This document shows, piece by piece, positions 45,509-56,285 of a stretch of DNA of 64,000 nt (its first letter is position 1; each line of letters opens with the position of its first letter). The DNA is from Euphorbia lathyris. Its lineage: Eukaryota > Streptophyta > Magnoliopsida > Malpighiales > Euphorbiaceae. A program made the translations under genes and the position numbers. The stretch covers positions 55,514,395 to 55,578,394 of the forward strand of contig NC_088912.1 in NCBI RefSeq assembly GCF_963576675.1, in the 5' to 3' direction. The notes beneath the pieces were generated by a model. The model did no database searches, was not told the DNA's origin, and saw only the letters and a list, made by a program, of their open reading frames with translations.

Positions 45509-46462
45509 CTAACCTGAAGCATCAAACAATTGAGGATATCTAATTCGCATTTCGGACTCAGTCTCCCATGTCGCTTCACTACTAGAGTGGTTTTGCCAAA
45601 AAATTTTAACTAAAGGAATCTCCTTTGAACGCAGCTTCCGAACTTGATTGTCTAGTATCTTTATAGGCTGCTCCTTATATGATAGATCATCTCTAACTTG
45701 TATAGTTTGAGGTTTCAAAACATGGGAAGTATCTGGAATATATTTTCTAAGCATCGATATATGGAATACCGGGTGAACCTTAGAGAAATCAGGTGGAAGA
45801 GCTAAACGGTATGCAACTGCACCAATCCTTTCAAGAATCTCAAACGGGCCTACATAACGCGGACTCAATTTTCCTTTCTTGCCAAAACGCATGATTCCTT
45901 TCATCGGAGAGACCTTCAGAAATACATGATCACCGACCTGAAATTCCACATTCTTGCGCCTCGGATCAACATAACTCTTTTGCCTACTCTGAGCTGTTAA
46001 GAGTCTATCACGGATAACACGAACTTTATCTGAAGTCAACTGTATCAATTCAGGTCTAGTGAGTCTCCTTTCTCCAACCTCATCCCAACAAATTGGCGAC
46101 CGACACTTACGACCATACAAGGCTTCGTAAGGTGCCATCTCAATGCTAGCTTGATAGCTATTGTTATAAGCAAACTCTACCAAAGGCAAATGATGATCCC
46201 AATTTTGGCCAAAATCAAAAATACAAGCCCGAAGCATATCCTCTAAAGTCTGAATAGTCCTCTCTGACTGTCCGTCCGTCTGAGGATGAAACGCTGTGCT
46301 AAATTGAAGTCTTGTACCTAGTGCTTCTTGAAATTTCTTCCAGAATCGAGAAGTGAATTGAGCACCACGATCCGACACAATAGAGACTGGGACTCCATGA
46401 AGTCTAACAATCTCATCAATGTATAACTGAGCAAGCTTAGAAAAATCATAAGTTATCTTCAC
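45509..46462 (-). pseudogene. chromovirus integrase C-terminal half and chromodomain-like tail, truncated copy
   Basis: Repeats the last 318 or so codons of the gag-pol at 35944, from [14 protein letters not shown] to the stop, with a handful of amino-acid changes and no stop. It begins in the middle of the integrase core: the first catalytic Asp is absent, the second (SDRGAQF) and the Glu ([12 protein letters not shown]) are present. The open frame runs upstream across the junction into NB-ARC sequence (EVESILDVQ), with no ATG of its own. Not expected to be functional. Confidence 0.85.
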
Positions 46463-46748
46463 CTGAACATCTAATATGCTTTCAACTTCGTCTCTCAATC
46501 TCCATTTAAAGAAACATGTAATGTCTAGAAATATTTCATTTTCAACACCGGATCTCCATTTAGGATTTTTTTTCCTTTAAGGCATGCAAACAAAATTGTT
46601 CAAGAGTTTTATAGTCATTTAAATTCTCAACTTCATATATACCGGCACCTAGATTTTCGAGCAAATGCTTATCTCTACTAGTGACAATAAGTTTACAAAA
46701 TTGCCTGACTCTAACAATTTGGCTGATGATAATTGATAAGAAAATCAT
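46463..46748 (-). pseudogene. TIR-NB-ARC-LRR resistance gene fragment (NB-ARC part)
   Basis: A piece of an intracellular immune receptor. Minus-strand reading: CKLIVTSRDKHLLENLGAGI (RNBS-B-like), YEVENLNDYKTLEQFCLHAL (RNBS-C-like), then a slip in an A run near 46565, and in the next frame NEIFLDITCFFKWRLRDEVE, the RNBS-D motif in its TNL form (FLDIxCFF). The GLPL region, usually between these, is missing, so about 50 codons are deleted. No P-loop or TIR domain upstream and no LRR downstream; the fragment is cut at 46462 by chromovirus sequence. A dicot-type motif set. Confidence 0.75.
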
Positions 46749-49284
46749 TTTTTACAAATTCATTTTACATAAAGGTTAGAGCTTCATCTTCTCAACTACT
46801 TTCATTTTGAATGGAATTTTAATTTCTGGGTTTAGGAATAAATTCCTTAATTTATTCCCTAACTTAAGAATGTGAACCAATAACTAAATTGAAAACGACC
46901 ATATAAAGAAACTTTGGAAAAGAAATTCTATTAAGAAAATTAAAACATTTGAAATTGTTTAATGTAAATCATCCATAATCATAAACATAACAATGTATGT
47001 AATAATTCAAGAAGAAAAGAATATGTAAAAAAGACAAGGATGATCTCTCAATCCTTTGCATATTTGTTTTCTTTTTCATTGATCTCTATCTTCAAACTCT
47101 ACTTGAAAAAATGTTGAACTTGATCTTCCTTTTGATGTAAAAATGTCTAACTCTTAACTTGATTCAGTCCATCCTTTTTATAGATTTGATGCACCATTCC
47201 ATAAGGTTGCAACTCTTCAGGAACCCCTCTAGAAGTACACTACTCTTGGATGAAACATGGTGACTGTGAGTGGTCGCGGAACCCGATTATCCTTCAGTTA
47301 ACGTGATGTTTCAGTAAAAAGGGATCTGTTTTTACGTTACATCATCACTTACCATTTTTAAGGACGATGCTTAGTGTGTCCCTTCCGGTGTATTTAATTG
47401 ACTATTTCTTACCTTTTATCATGTTTTGTGGTTAGATTAATTATTCCAGGGTCGCCACCTAAATTTTAATGTACGGGAACATGTCAAAAAATTAGATGAC
47501 ATTTGGGCTCACAACATGTCATCTCTTCAGAGTTAGGTTCGTGACTTAAATTGTTTAAGGGTCTGATTAATAAACTCGTAGACTTGTCTTCATTAAAATA
47601 CCATTGATATCTCTAATCCAATTTCATTTAAATATCGTTTAACTTTCAAAAACGATAAATAAATACTGGAAAGATAAATTATTACATTACAAATCACAAA
47701 TGGCACAAATAGCCCTAATAAAACAATTCTAGCCCTAAGAAATAAATCTATTAAACCTGTAAAACAATAAACGTTAGCCTCGAGACATTGGGACCTGTCT
47801 TTCGGATTTAACTACGACGTCGTACTCAATCAAATAGGACTCATTCAAGCCTAAGACCTAGCAAACAACATGCAATTATGTCTAAAACCTAGTTCATTCA
47901 TCTAACCAGTTTAATATCTTTAAAGGATGAAAATGCCCCTTTATCCTCGAGATTGATTTTAGCCTCATTTAACAAAAATAATAAATTTACCCAAATAAAA
48001 CTTATCCTACCCGGACAGAAAAAGAATTTGCCTGTTTGTCTCTGTCGCTGATTTGGCACACAATGTCCGATCGGCAACAGGTGTCCCCGATCAGAAACTT
48101 TGTTATCGATTGAAGATTGGCTTACAGACAAATTGTCTATTTCGTGTCAAAAACACAAAAAAAAATACAAAAACTATAGAAATAGTAAACAACTTGCACT
48201 TAAAAGGGATATGCTTTTAAAACCCTTCAGAAGTTATCTCTAAAGCGCTTTTTCCAGTTTTATTATGTGTGGCAGGCCGACGAACATGAGACTGAGACTT
48301 GAAGAAGCAACGCGGACCCGAGAAGCAGTGACTTAACAAGATCAAAAAATTGAATTGTACGTACTTGGACCAAAATGCACCAAAAAATGGAAGGTTGTGA
48401 ACCTAAAAATCAATTCTATAAGTTTAGTGACTTAAGAATTGAAATATAGCAAAAATTATTGTGAGAAAATTTTCGGCTATATGACTCTATAAAAATGTAT
48501 GATTTGGGTGTTGGAACCTTCAAATGTGGTTAATTTGGGTAAGATTTGTGGAAATCTCCCTTTTATCACTCATTTTCACTTAGTTTTCTTTTTTTTCACT
48601 TAATTTCAACTTTTCTTTTGGTAAAAACTGTTCTCCCCTTTGCCGTGCTAGTGAATTTCCACTTAAGTAGTAGAAATCAGGTAAAAACCGTCAGAAAACT
48701 GACTGAAAACTGCCCAAAAACCTTTAAAGGTCGTCGATCGGTGACTAGGGTCCCCGATCGGGGTCCAAGAAGCCGATCAAATACTGACGTTGTAGGCCTA
48801 AATTTTTAAATCTAGGAGAATAGAGTTAAATAGATTTTAAAATAAGTTAAAAATTTGAGAAAACGGGGTCTAGGTCTAAGCTCGTATCCCTATACAACGT
48901 GATGTAAAAGCCCACCTACATAAAACCGCTAGCAAGAATGTAACATTGGCTCATCAGTAGGGTCGTAAAATTCCATGCTCATAGGTTGCCTCTCGATTAA
49001 GCGCTATTTTGGAGCCAATGCGTCAGCTATGACCCTGGTGAAAGATTGTTTGATTGAAAAGAGTGCGGTGAGAGGGAAAAGAAAATCATACCTGAGTAGT
49101 AGACTTGTCCTTCCATGGCATATTTTCACATTACCCACATCTTTCCTCAATCGATTTTTTATTAAACAAAATATTTTGCATCCCAATTGAAAATGATGAG
49201 GTTGTGAAAATATGCCTCCTGCTACACGATCCTCCTTGTTGGTGAGGACATGGGTGACTTAAACACGTGGTGGAATGAGGAGTT
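46749..49284. other. unassigned noncoding sequence
   Basis: AT-rich, no gene recognised. The words CCGATCGG/CCGATTGG recur near 48063, 48735-48770 and 49833, which suggests that parts of 47.4-50 kb belong to one element, perhaps LTR and leader of an unidentified gypsy-type retrotransposon. I could not find paired ends. Confidence 0.35.
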
Positions 49285-49410
49285 GGACTTTATAATACCT
49301 CGTCCATGAGGTTCTACGAATGGGTGGACTTTATAATACCTCGTCCAAGAGGTTTTGAGATCAGGTCAGACTTTATAATACCTCATCCAAGAGGTTTTGA
49401 AATGATTAGG
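49285..49410 (+). repeat. 41-42 bp tandem repeat, three copies
   Basis: Units start at 49285, 49326 and 49368; each contains GACTTTATAATACCTC followed by GTCCAAGAGGTTTTGA or a close variant. Confidence 0.8.
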
Positions 49411-49863
49411 ACATGTTTGACCTAGTCCAAAAGGTATTCTGAGAAGATTTAACGACCCGTCTCGGATGGCCTAACGTTATTTTGATTTCCTAATCCATCT
49501 AACGACATACTATTGTTTATTTTTTATTTGGACAAACTGCGCTTGGTCAAAACGTCCATTTTGTTCATTACCTGCATTAAAAGCACATATAATTCACTTT
49601 TCTCAGGGGTTAAAAGTGTCAAGAATTTAACTGTGAATTAATTCTGTGGCATGAATCATAACTAATGAATTTGAATAAATACAAAATGCATTGAAATCAT
49701 AACTTGTTAATTTTTATTTAATACATTTAATTGGATTAAATGTATTTGAGTAACATGCTATTAATTGCACATTTCGAATGTGAAAAGATGATATCTGATT
49801 GGCGGTTTGGTCGCTAATCGAATGCACGGGCCGCCGATTGGGGACCTTTGTGGGCGTAGAGCC

Positions 49864-49871
49864 TATAAATA
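49864..49871 (+). promoter_or_regulatory. TATA box before a short ORF
   Basis: TATAAATA in the context AGCCTATAAATATAAC, 83 bp before the ATG at 49954, a usual plant spacing for a TATA promoter with a short leader. Confidence 0.4.
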
Positions 49872-49953
49872 TAACAAAGAGATGCCATTGTTGGTTACAC
49901 TATCATAACCAACTTTTGGCATTCTCCATCCCTTACTTTCAGGATTTTTCCGA

Positions 49954-50043
49954 ATGGCTGAACGTAGACCAAGAAGACAACGTTCCTCTAGTAGTTCGAG
50001 TGATGGCTCGAATGAGAATGTCATTCCTATGCTGCTGGAGTAG
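49954..50043 (+). pseudogene. short ORF cut near a Copia LTR, product unknown
   Basis: ATG at 49954 opens 29 codons (MAERRPRRQRSSSSSSDGSN, then ENVIPMLLE) to a TAG at 50041, two bases before an LTR begins at 50046. The Arg/Ser-rich start looks like the N-terminus of a longer protein. It may be the first part of the PMD gene found on the far side of Copia B, but no shared target duplication supports this. Function not recognised. Confidence 0.3.
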
Positions 50044-50045
50044 CG

Positions 50046-50723
50046 TGTTGGGGTTTAGTATCCTATAGTCAATTGTTGTAGGATATAAACCGGCTGTAAT
50101 TGTTCTTTTATATCATTTGTTTTAATAAGATATAGTTTGTTTTAACTATATAAAGGCATTCATCTTTTCAGAACTAAATAAGTCAAATAAAAGGAAATCC
50201 GAGAGTTTATTTAAAGTGATTATAAAGTGTTCATACAAGCATAAAGTGAGACCAAACCTTATAATAAACTAATAAACTTAAAACCACCCCAAGTCAAGTA
50301 ATATGTTTAAATAGGGATTGACATAATACTGTTGAGACTTGCATGTAATAGTGTCTTCTGTTATGAACAGAGAGATGATCTCACAAGCTTCAGATATGGA
50401 GATATCTGGATAATTACATGGATCAGGTGAAGGAGTTCATTAGGATTGGGGACCCGACTTGAGATAACAGGACAAATGGATTTATCCTATGTCACCTGTT
50501 CATCACATTGGTATTAGTAGGTATAAGTAATCCTCATATTCAAAGGAATGTTAATTAGTGATTTTGGATTATGGAGTGTGATACTGACTCTGTTCAAACA
50601 CGGTCCATAAAAGGGAGGACCCTGGGATGTGTTCAGGCATGTATTGGATATCACATAAAGTAACTGCAGAATAGTTAATATTGGATTGAGCATTCATCAC
50701 TCCTGGTAAATGGGAGATATATC
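50046..50723 (+). repeat. partial Copia LTR directly in front of Copia B
   Basis: Starts TGTTGGGGTTTAG and matches the first 675 bp or so of the next LTR, then stops at GATATATC where the Copia B LTR begins. Likely an older LTR into which Copia B inserted, or a partial duplication. Confidence 0.8.
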
Positions 50724-52554
50724 TGCTGGGGTTTAGTGTCCTATAGTCAATTGTTGTAGGATATAAACAAACTGTAAATGAATTGTTCTTTTATATCATG
50801 TGTTTTAATAAGATATGGTTTCAACTATATATAAAGGCAGTCACTTTTAAGAACTAAATAAGTCAAATAAAAGAAAATCCTTAAGTTTATTTAAAGTGAT
50901 TATAAAGTGTTCATACAAGCATGAAGTGAGACAAAACGTTATAATAAACTAATAAACTTAAAACCACCCTAAGTCAAGTAATATGTTTGAATAGGGATTG
51001 ACATAATACTGTTGAGACTTGCATGTAATAATGTCTTCTGTTGTGAACAGAAAGCTGATCTCACAAGCTTTAGATATATGCAAATCTGGGCAGTTACATG
51101 GATCTGGTGAAGGAGTTCATTAGGATTGGGGACCCGACTTGAGATAATAGGATGGATGGATTTATCATGTGTCACATGTTCATCACATTGGTATTAGTAG
51201 GTGTAAGTAATCCTCAGACTCAAAGGAATATTAATTAGTGATTCTAGATTATGGAATGTGATACTTTGACTCTGTTCAAACACGATCCATAACAAGGAGG
51301 ACCCTGGGGTGTGTGCAGGCAGGCGTTGGGTATCACACGAAGTAACTGTAGAATAGTTAATGTTGGATTGAGCATTCATCACCCCTGATAAATGGGAGAT
51401 ATGTCCAAGGATCGCTTGTGGAATACTTGACTCTAAATTCTTGCAAAGTGACGGATTAAGAGTTGAAATGAAGATTTAAATTAATCTATATATTTGGAGT
51501 TAGATCGGCATGTACAAGTAAAATGAACGTCTCGCTATATATGACTTTACATCATCCATAGTCATAAGATTCGTTCGAGGATGTAGTTGATGAAGGATCG
51601 AATTATACTGGACCTAATACGGAAAGGTCAACGATGGAATCAACCTGTCTTCTTATAGCTCTAGAGCAATGTTTACGGTTCTGCTATTCACAGTCCGCGC
51701 ACTCATTCCGATATACAAAGATTGAATGTAATTTTGGGAAATTAATTCAATGGTTGTATACGATTAGTAGCAATAAGAACCTAATGGGTCACACATAAGA
51801 CTTAGAACCAAAAGAGGGCATAGTGGTAATTAATGAATGGAAGATTAAAATTGTTTTAATCACAATAATATGGGGGCCGAAATTTTACATGTATTTATAC
51901 ATGTATTAATTAATTTATTTAAACAATTATAATTAGATTATAGTTGTGGTTAAATTAATTATAGGATAAATAATTAGGAGGTTTAATGTGATTATATATC
52001 TTCTAATTATTATCCTATCAATAATATAAATATTATCTATTATATTTAGATATAATTATAGATAATATTAATAGAGTATTATTTAGAATAAAACTCTACT
52101 TAAGTAATCCAATTCTATCTAATTAGGGTTTAGATACAAGAGGCTATCTATAACCCCCCATATGTGAATTTCGGCTAACAAAGTAATAGCCACGTAGGGT
52201 TGAATTTCGGCCAACACAGTTAGAGGAAGGAATTAGTTCTGCTCGTCTCCATTCGATTGATTTCTATCTCTGCTCTCTTCTCTTTGATCTTGTGTTGATT
52301 TATTAGAGACAATCTTTATTGATTGTTATTCTTTGGTTGAGATTCTAATCGTTTGCCTGTCTGTTTTGTTTTGTGCTCGTGAAACTCGGAGTAAGAGTTG
52401 TGGGCACTTCGTTTGCAACTGTAGATAGAACGACATTTAAGGTATTTCATTTTATCCCTCTTTATATGAAATAACGATTAACGGATCTTGGTTAAAGGAA
52501 ATAGGTAAAAAAAATTTATATTTCCGCTGCCCTGTGTTTGCCTATTTTCCTTCA
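50724..52554 (+). repeat. Copia B 5' LTR
   Basis: 1831 bp, starting TGCTGGGG (the second-position change from TGTTGGGG is probably a mutation) and ending TTCCTTCA. A TATA-like CTATCTATAACC lies at about 52142-52153; the 3' LTR has CTATATATAACC at the same place. Confidence 0.88.
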
Positions 52555-52555
52555 G

Positions 52556-52567
52556 TGGTATCAGAGC
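52556..52567 (+). other. Copia B primer binding site (tRNA-Met)
   Basis: TGGTATCAGAGC one base after the LTR. Confidence 0.9.
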
Positions 52568-54307
52568 ATGCGTTAAATCTGTTATTTCATATATGATAGT
52601 AAAAGTTTTTTCAATCAGATTGAATAGATTTATTGATTAGGTTAATTAATAAATTTTGTTTTGGTTAATTAATCTAAAAGATAAGTATTGGTCTTAATTA
52701 TTTGATAATTAAACTTGGTTGTGGTTATGGTTTTAATTGATTAAATTTCGATGAACTAAGAACGAGGTTTAAGAGTTTATATGATTAATTAATAAATGTG
52801 ATTTTTTATTAATCCGGAGTAAACTAAAATTGATTATTTTGATAATTTACAATTCTAGAATTCTGTTTTAAAAACAGAAAACTAAAATTAAATAAAATAA
52901 AAAAATAAAAGTAAAGGGGTTGCTGTCGCGAGGCAGCAACCCCCTTATTACATGAACTGCTACCGCAAGGTAGCAGTTCATGTTGCTGTCTTGCGATAGC
53001 AGCTCTTGGCTGCTGCTTTGCGGCGGAAGCGAGGCCGACTTCCCGGAAGTTGGTCAATTGATCCTAAACGCATAATTTTTCCTTAAAATTGTTTTATTAA
53101 AAAAATTATTCGTTTAAAATCTAGAAAAACCTCGTTAGTAGTTTATTAAATTGAAATTTATTTAAAGTTTTATTTTAACTATGTTTGATATGTTAAATAA
53201 AATTTTATGAATCAATTAAATAAAGATAATCATGATCTTGTATAAGTTATATTTTATCTAATTTGTATTCTGATGCATTTAGATTAGATTAAAATACAAA
53301 GGGATACAAGTATAAAATTAAATGATAAAAGGATTAATTTGATTAACTTAAATATTATATAAATAGTTTATGTAATTAACCAATTAAATTTATTTAATTG
53401 AGTCTTTGCATGTTTGGAGTTATGGACATATTTGGACCATCTATAATAGTTATTTAGTCTTTTGGTATTTTTGGAAAATAGGACCTGCGTGTCCTGCCTT
53501 ATCTACTATCTATTGTAATTTCTCTTCTTATCTAAATCCCCTCAAATTAGTTGAAGTTTTCTTTAGTGTTATAGAAATTTATATTGATGTAATTTCGAGG
53601 CGCCAAGGAGAAGACGGAGGACCTGAGAGAAATATGTAATAGTTAGTTTTTCTCTAGGGTTGACCATTTATTCCGTTTCTGGCTCAACGGAATAATTTAG
53701 ATGATATGTCCATAACTACCGATGTAAATTGTATGTGTCTTATGTATGCTAAAGCAAATCAAGACTAGGTTAGATTATGAGACTTTAAAATAAAAATCTC
53801 TCACTAATCAAAAGTTAAGTCAATAAGCAAGTTATTAAAATCGGTTGCCCCTCCCTAATGTTATAATTCAGCCGGCAGTATTTGGGGGCCTTGGGTTGTT
53901 GAGAAGACTCAAGCTTGAGGCCTTATGGGTAAACACCTGGATTATTTGAAAAATAGTTTTCACGAACATAGGGTAATAACTTAAATTAGATTAGAGTAAT
54001 TGGATGAGCACACTCATGTTGTTCTAAACTAATGGGCAAAATGGTTAGGATTGATATAAATAAATATCAGTTGCTATGTGGTTAGTAACCCAATAACCTA
54101 GGAATCACATGGTTGATTTGATTGATTACATGAATCTACCTAATAAATGAAACTAGCTTGTGCACACTCAAGGTGAAATTTCAGGAGTTAGGATCCTAGC
54201 TCGCTAGAAATTCTTCGAATTAATATTGAGGGTTATTAATTTGATAGTGGAAGCAATTTAAAATAAATTAAAAGTCCTATATTTTAAATTGTTATACTTT
54301 AAAGCAA
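52568..54307 (+). other. Copia B leader
   Basis: 1.74 kb, same length and landmarks as the Copia A leader. GC-rich hairpin-forming island at 52915-53045 (GGTTGCTGTCGCGAGGCAGC and ACTGCTACCGCAAGGTAGCA are each self-complementary). No protein-coding frame. Confidence 0.65.
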
Positions 54308-55486
54308 ATGAATAACATACGCCACTCTTTCTCACACTCAGGTTATATTAAAACACACTCCTAAAATCATGACTAAAACCAATCTGTAAAACATACTTAC
54401 CGATAACAAACTCAATGGTTCAAACTTTACCGACTGGTATCGCAACCTCAAAATCGTTTTGAAGTTCGAAAAGATAGGGTATGTACTTGATACATCGATA
54501 CCCCCTACCCCAGCTGATGATGCTCCCATTGAAGAGATTGATGTTTACTAGAAGCATCGGTCCGATGATGATCATGCGGGGGATGCATCATACTTGCATC
54601 TATGACACCAGAACTGCAGAGGCAACATGAGGAGATGAATGCTTATTCTATTGTCATGCACTTAAAGGAGCTGTTCGAGAAACAGACTCGCTGCGAACGC
54701 TATGAGATAGCTAAACTGTTATTTCGCTGCATGATGCAAGACGGCACATCTATTATGACACACCGTGTCAAGATGATTGGCTATATTACCAAGCTTTCTA
54801 ATATTGGCTTTGTGATGGATCATGAACTAAGTGTCGACTTACTTCTTACATCCCTCCTAGAGAGTTATTCATAGTTCATCATGAACTACCAGATGAATGA
54901 CTTGCAGACCTCTCTTGAAGAGCTCGCGAATATGCTCAATACTGTTGAGCCCAATATGAAGAAAGACAAGGCAATACTTGCTCTTGTTATTGAGGGATCA
55001 AAGCAGAGGAAAGGGAATCCTCCCAATCCTAGATATCCCAAGAAGAACAAGGGAGCCAAACCTGTCCAAGCTAAGGGGAAGCAAGTGAAGAAGCCCAAAA
55101 GGGAATGCCACTTCTGTGGTAAAGATGGGCATTGGAGAAGGAACTGCAAGGAGTACTTAGCCTCCCTCAAGAAGGGAAAAGATGGTGCTTCTGCCTCTGG
55201 TATGTTTTATATTGAAATCAATACAATTTCACAGTTTGAGTCTTGGGTATTGGATACCAGATGTGGATCTCATATTTGTACAAATATGCAGGAACTAGGG
55301 CAGACTAGGGATTTGAAGAAGGGAGACATAAATTTGCGAGTTGGAAATGGAGCAAGAGTTGTAGCACTCGCAATTGGAGATTATGTTTTAAATTTACCAT
55401 CTGGACTTTTAGCAGAATTAAGGAACTGTTTGTATGTTCCTGAGATGTCTCGAAACATTATTTCTATTAGCTATCTTGTTGATGAT
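54308..55486 (+). pseudogene. Copia B gag-protease, decayed
   Basis: Same domain order as Copia A gag. ATG at 54308 (shared upstream start) with early stops and at least two frameshifts before 54600. From 54602 the frame is MTPELQRQHEEMNAYSIVMH and so on, with a TAG at 54872-54874, then the basic linker, the zinc knuckle CHFCGKDGHWRRNC and the protease site. The protease motif reads WVLDTRCGSHI: the Gly of D-T-G is replaced by Arg, which should kill activity. The frame reaches YLVDD where the nested LTR is inserted; DDG continues at 58893. Not functional. Confidence 0.85.
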
Positions 55487-55733
55487 TGATAAGGGCATTT
55501 TATCCCTATCTTTTAGCGTGATTTACGGTATGATTTCGAGCTTAATAAGTAAGTTTAATCACAAAAATAATATGTTTTCGAATAAATTACAAAATAAAAA
55601 TAAATTTTATGTTTTCAGTTGATTTCCTTATTTTTGATTAAATTCAGAAAAATAAACGTCAAGCTAACTCGGTTCTCGAAGATCGTACTTTTCAAGTACA
55701 AAGAAGAAAACAATCAAGCATTAATTCACGGAT

Positions 55734-56060
55734 ACGCGGGGCGCAAAACATGGCACACGGGGCGTAGCCACTTCCCCTCAACACACGGCAGTCAATTGCA
55801 CATTCCCACTTGGTCAATACCTACCACGCGGGGCGTCTCTAGTGTGAATGGAAGACAAAAGTTCCAGGGACCCAACTACGCGGGGCGTAAACCAGTCTAC
55901 GCGGAGCGTCCCAGGCATACTTCAAGCAAATGAGTTCTAGGAGCTCAACCACGCGGGGCGTATCCCAGTTTACGCGGGGCGTGGTTGAGTCAACTAGTCT
56001 AAATCTGGTCCATGCGGAAGAAATTATCAACGAGATGGGCTAATCTTGCAGATACGTGGA
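55734..56060 (+). repeat. ACGCGGGGCGT motif cluster
   Basis: About eight irregularly spaced copies or near-copies (for example near 55734, 55823, 55877, 55899, 55949, 55972, 56052) in otherwise ordinary sequence; each is nearly palindromic. Confidence 0.75.
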
Positions 56061-56285
56061 GCGTACCTTGTGAAACCTGCAAAAATAGTGTGAAATCTTA
56101 TTTGTAACTTGTGTAATTACGATTCTACCCCCGAGCTTGATGTGTATAAATAAGAGTGATTAGCACTCATTTCATCATTCAGACTTTTGTATAGCTAAAC
56201 TCTACCACTTTGAGAGCTTGTTCATTTGTTCCGCCATCCCGTCGAAGTTCCGTTCCATCCTCTTCCACCAAGCTCGAGAAGTTCC

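Larger units (their letters stand above)
40888..46462. repeat. large direct duplication, copy 2
   Basis: Second copy, about 5.6 kb. Ends within integrase at 46462, where the sequence changes to an NB-ARC gene fragment. Confidence 0.88.

Noticed and set aside
52824..53057. Minus-strand ORF with Gln/Ala-rich repeats in the Copia B leader
   Set aside because: Reflects the GC-rich hairpin island; on the wrong strand for the element and not like any known protein.
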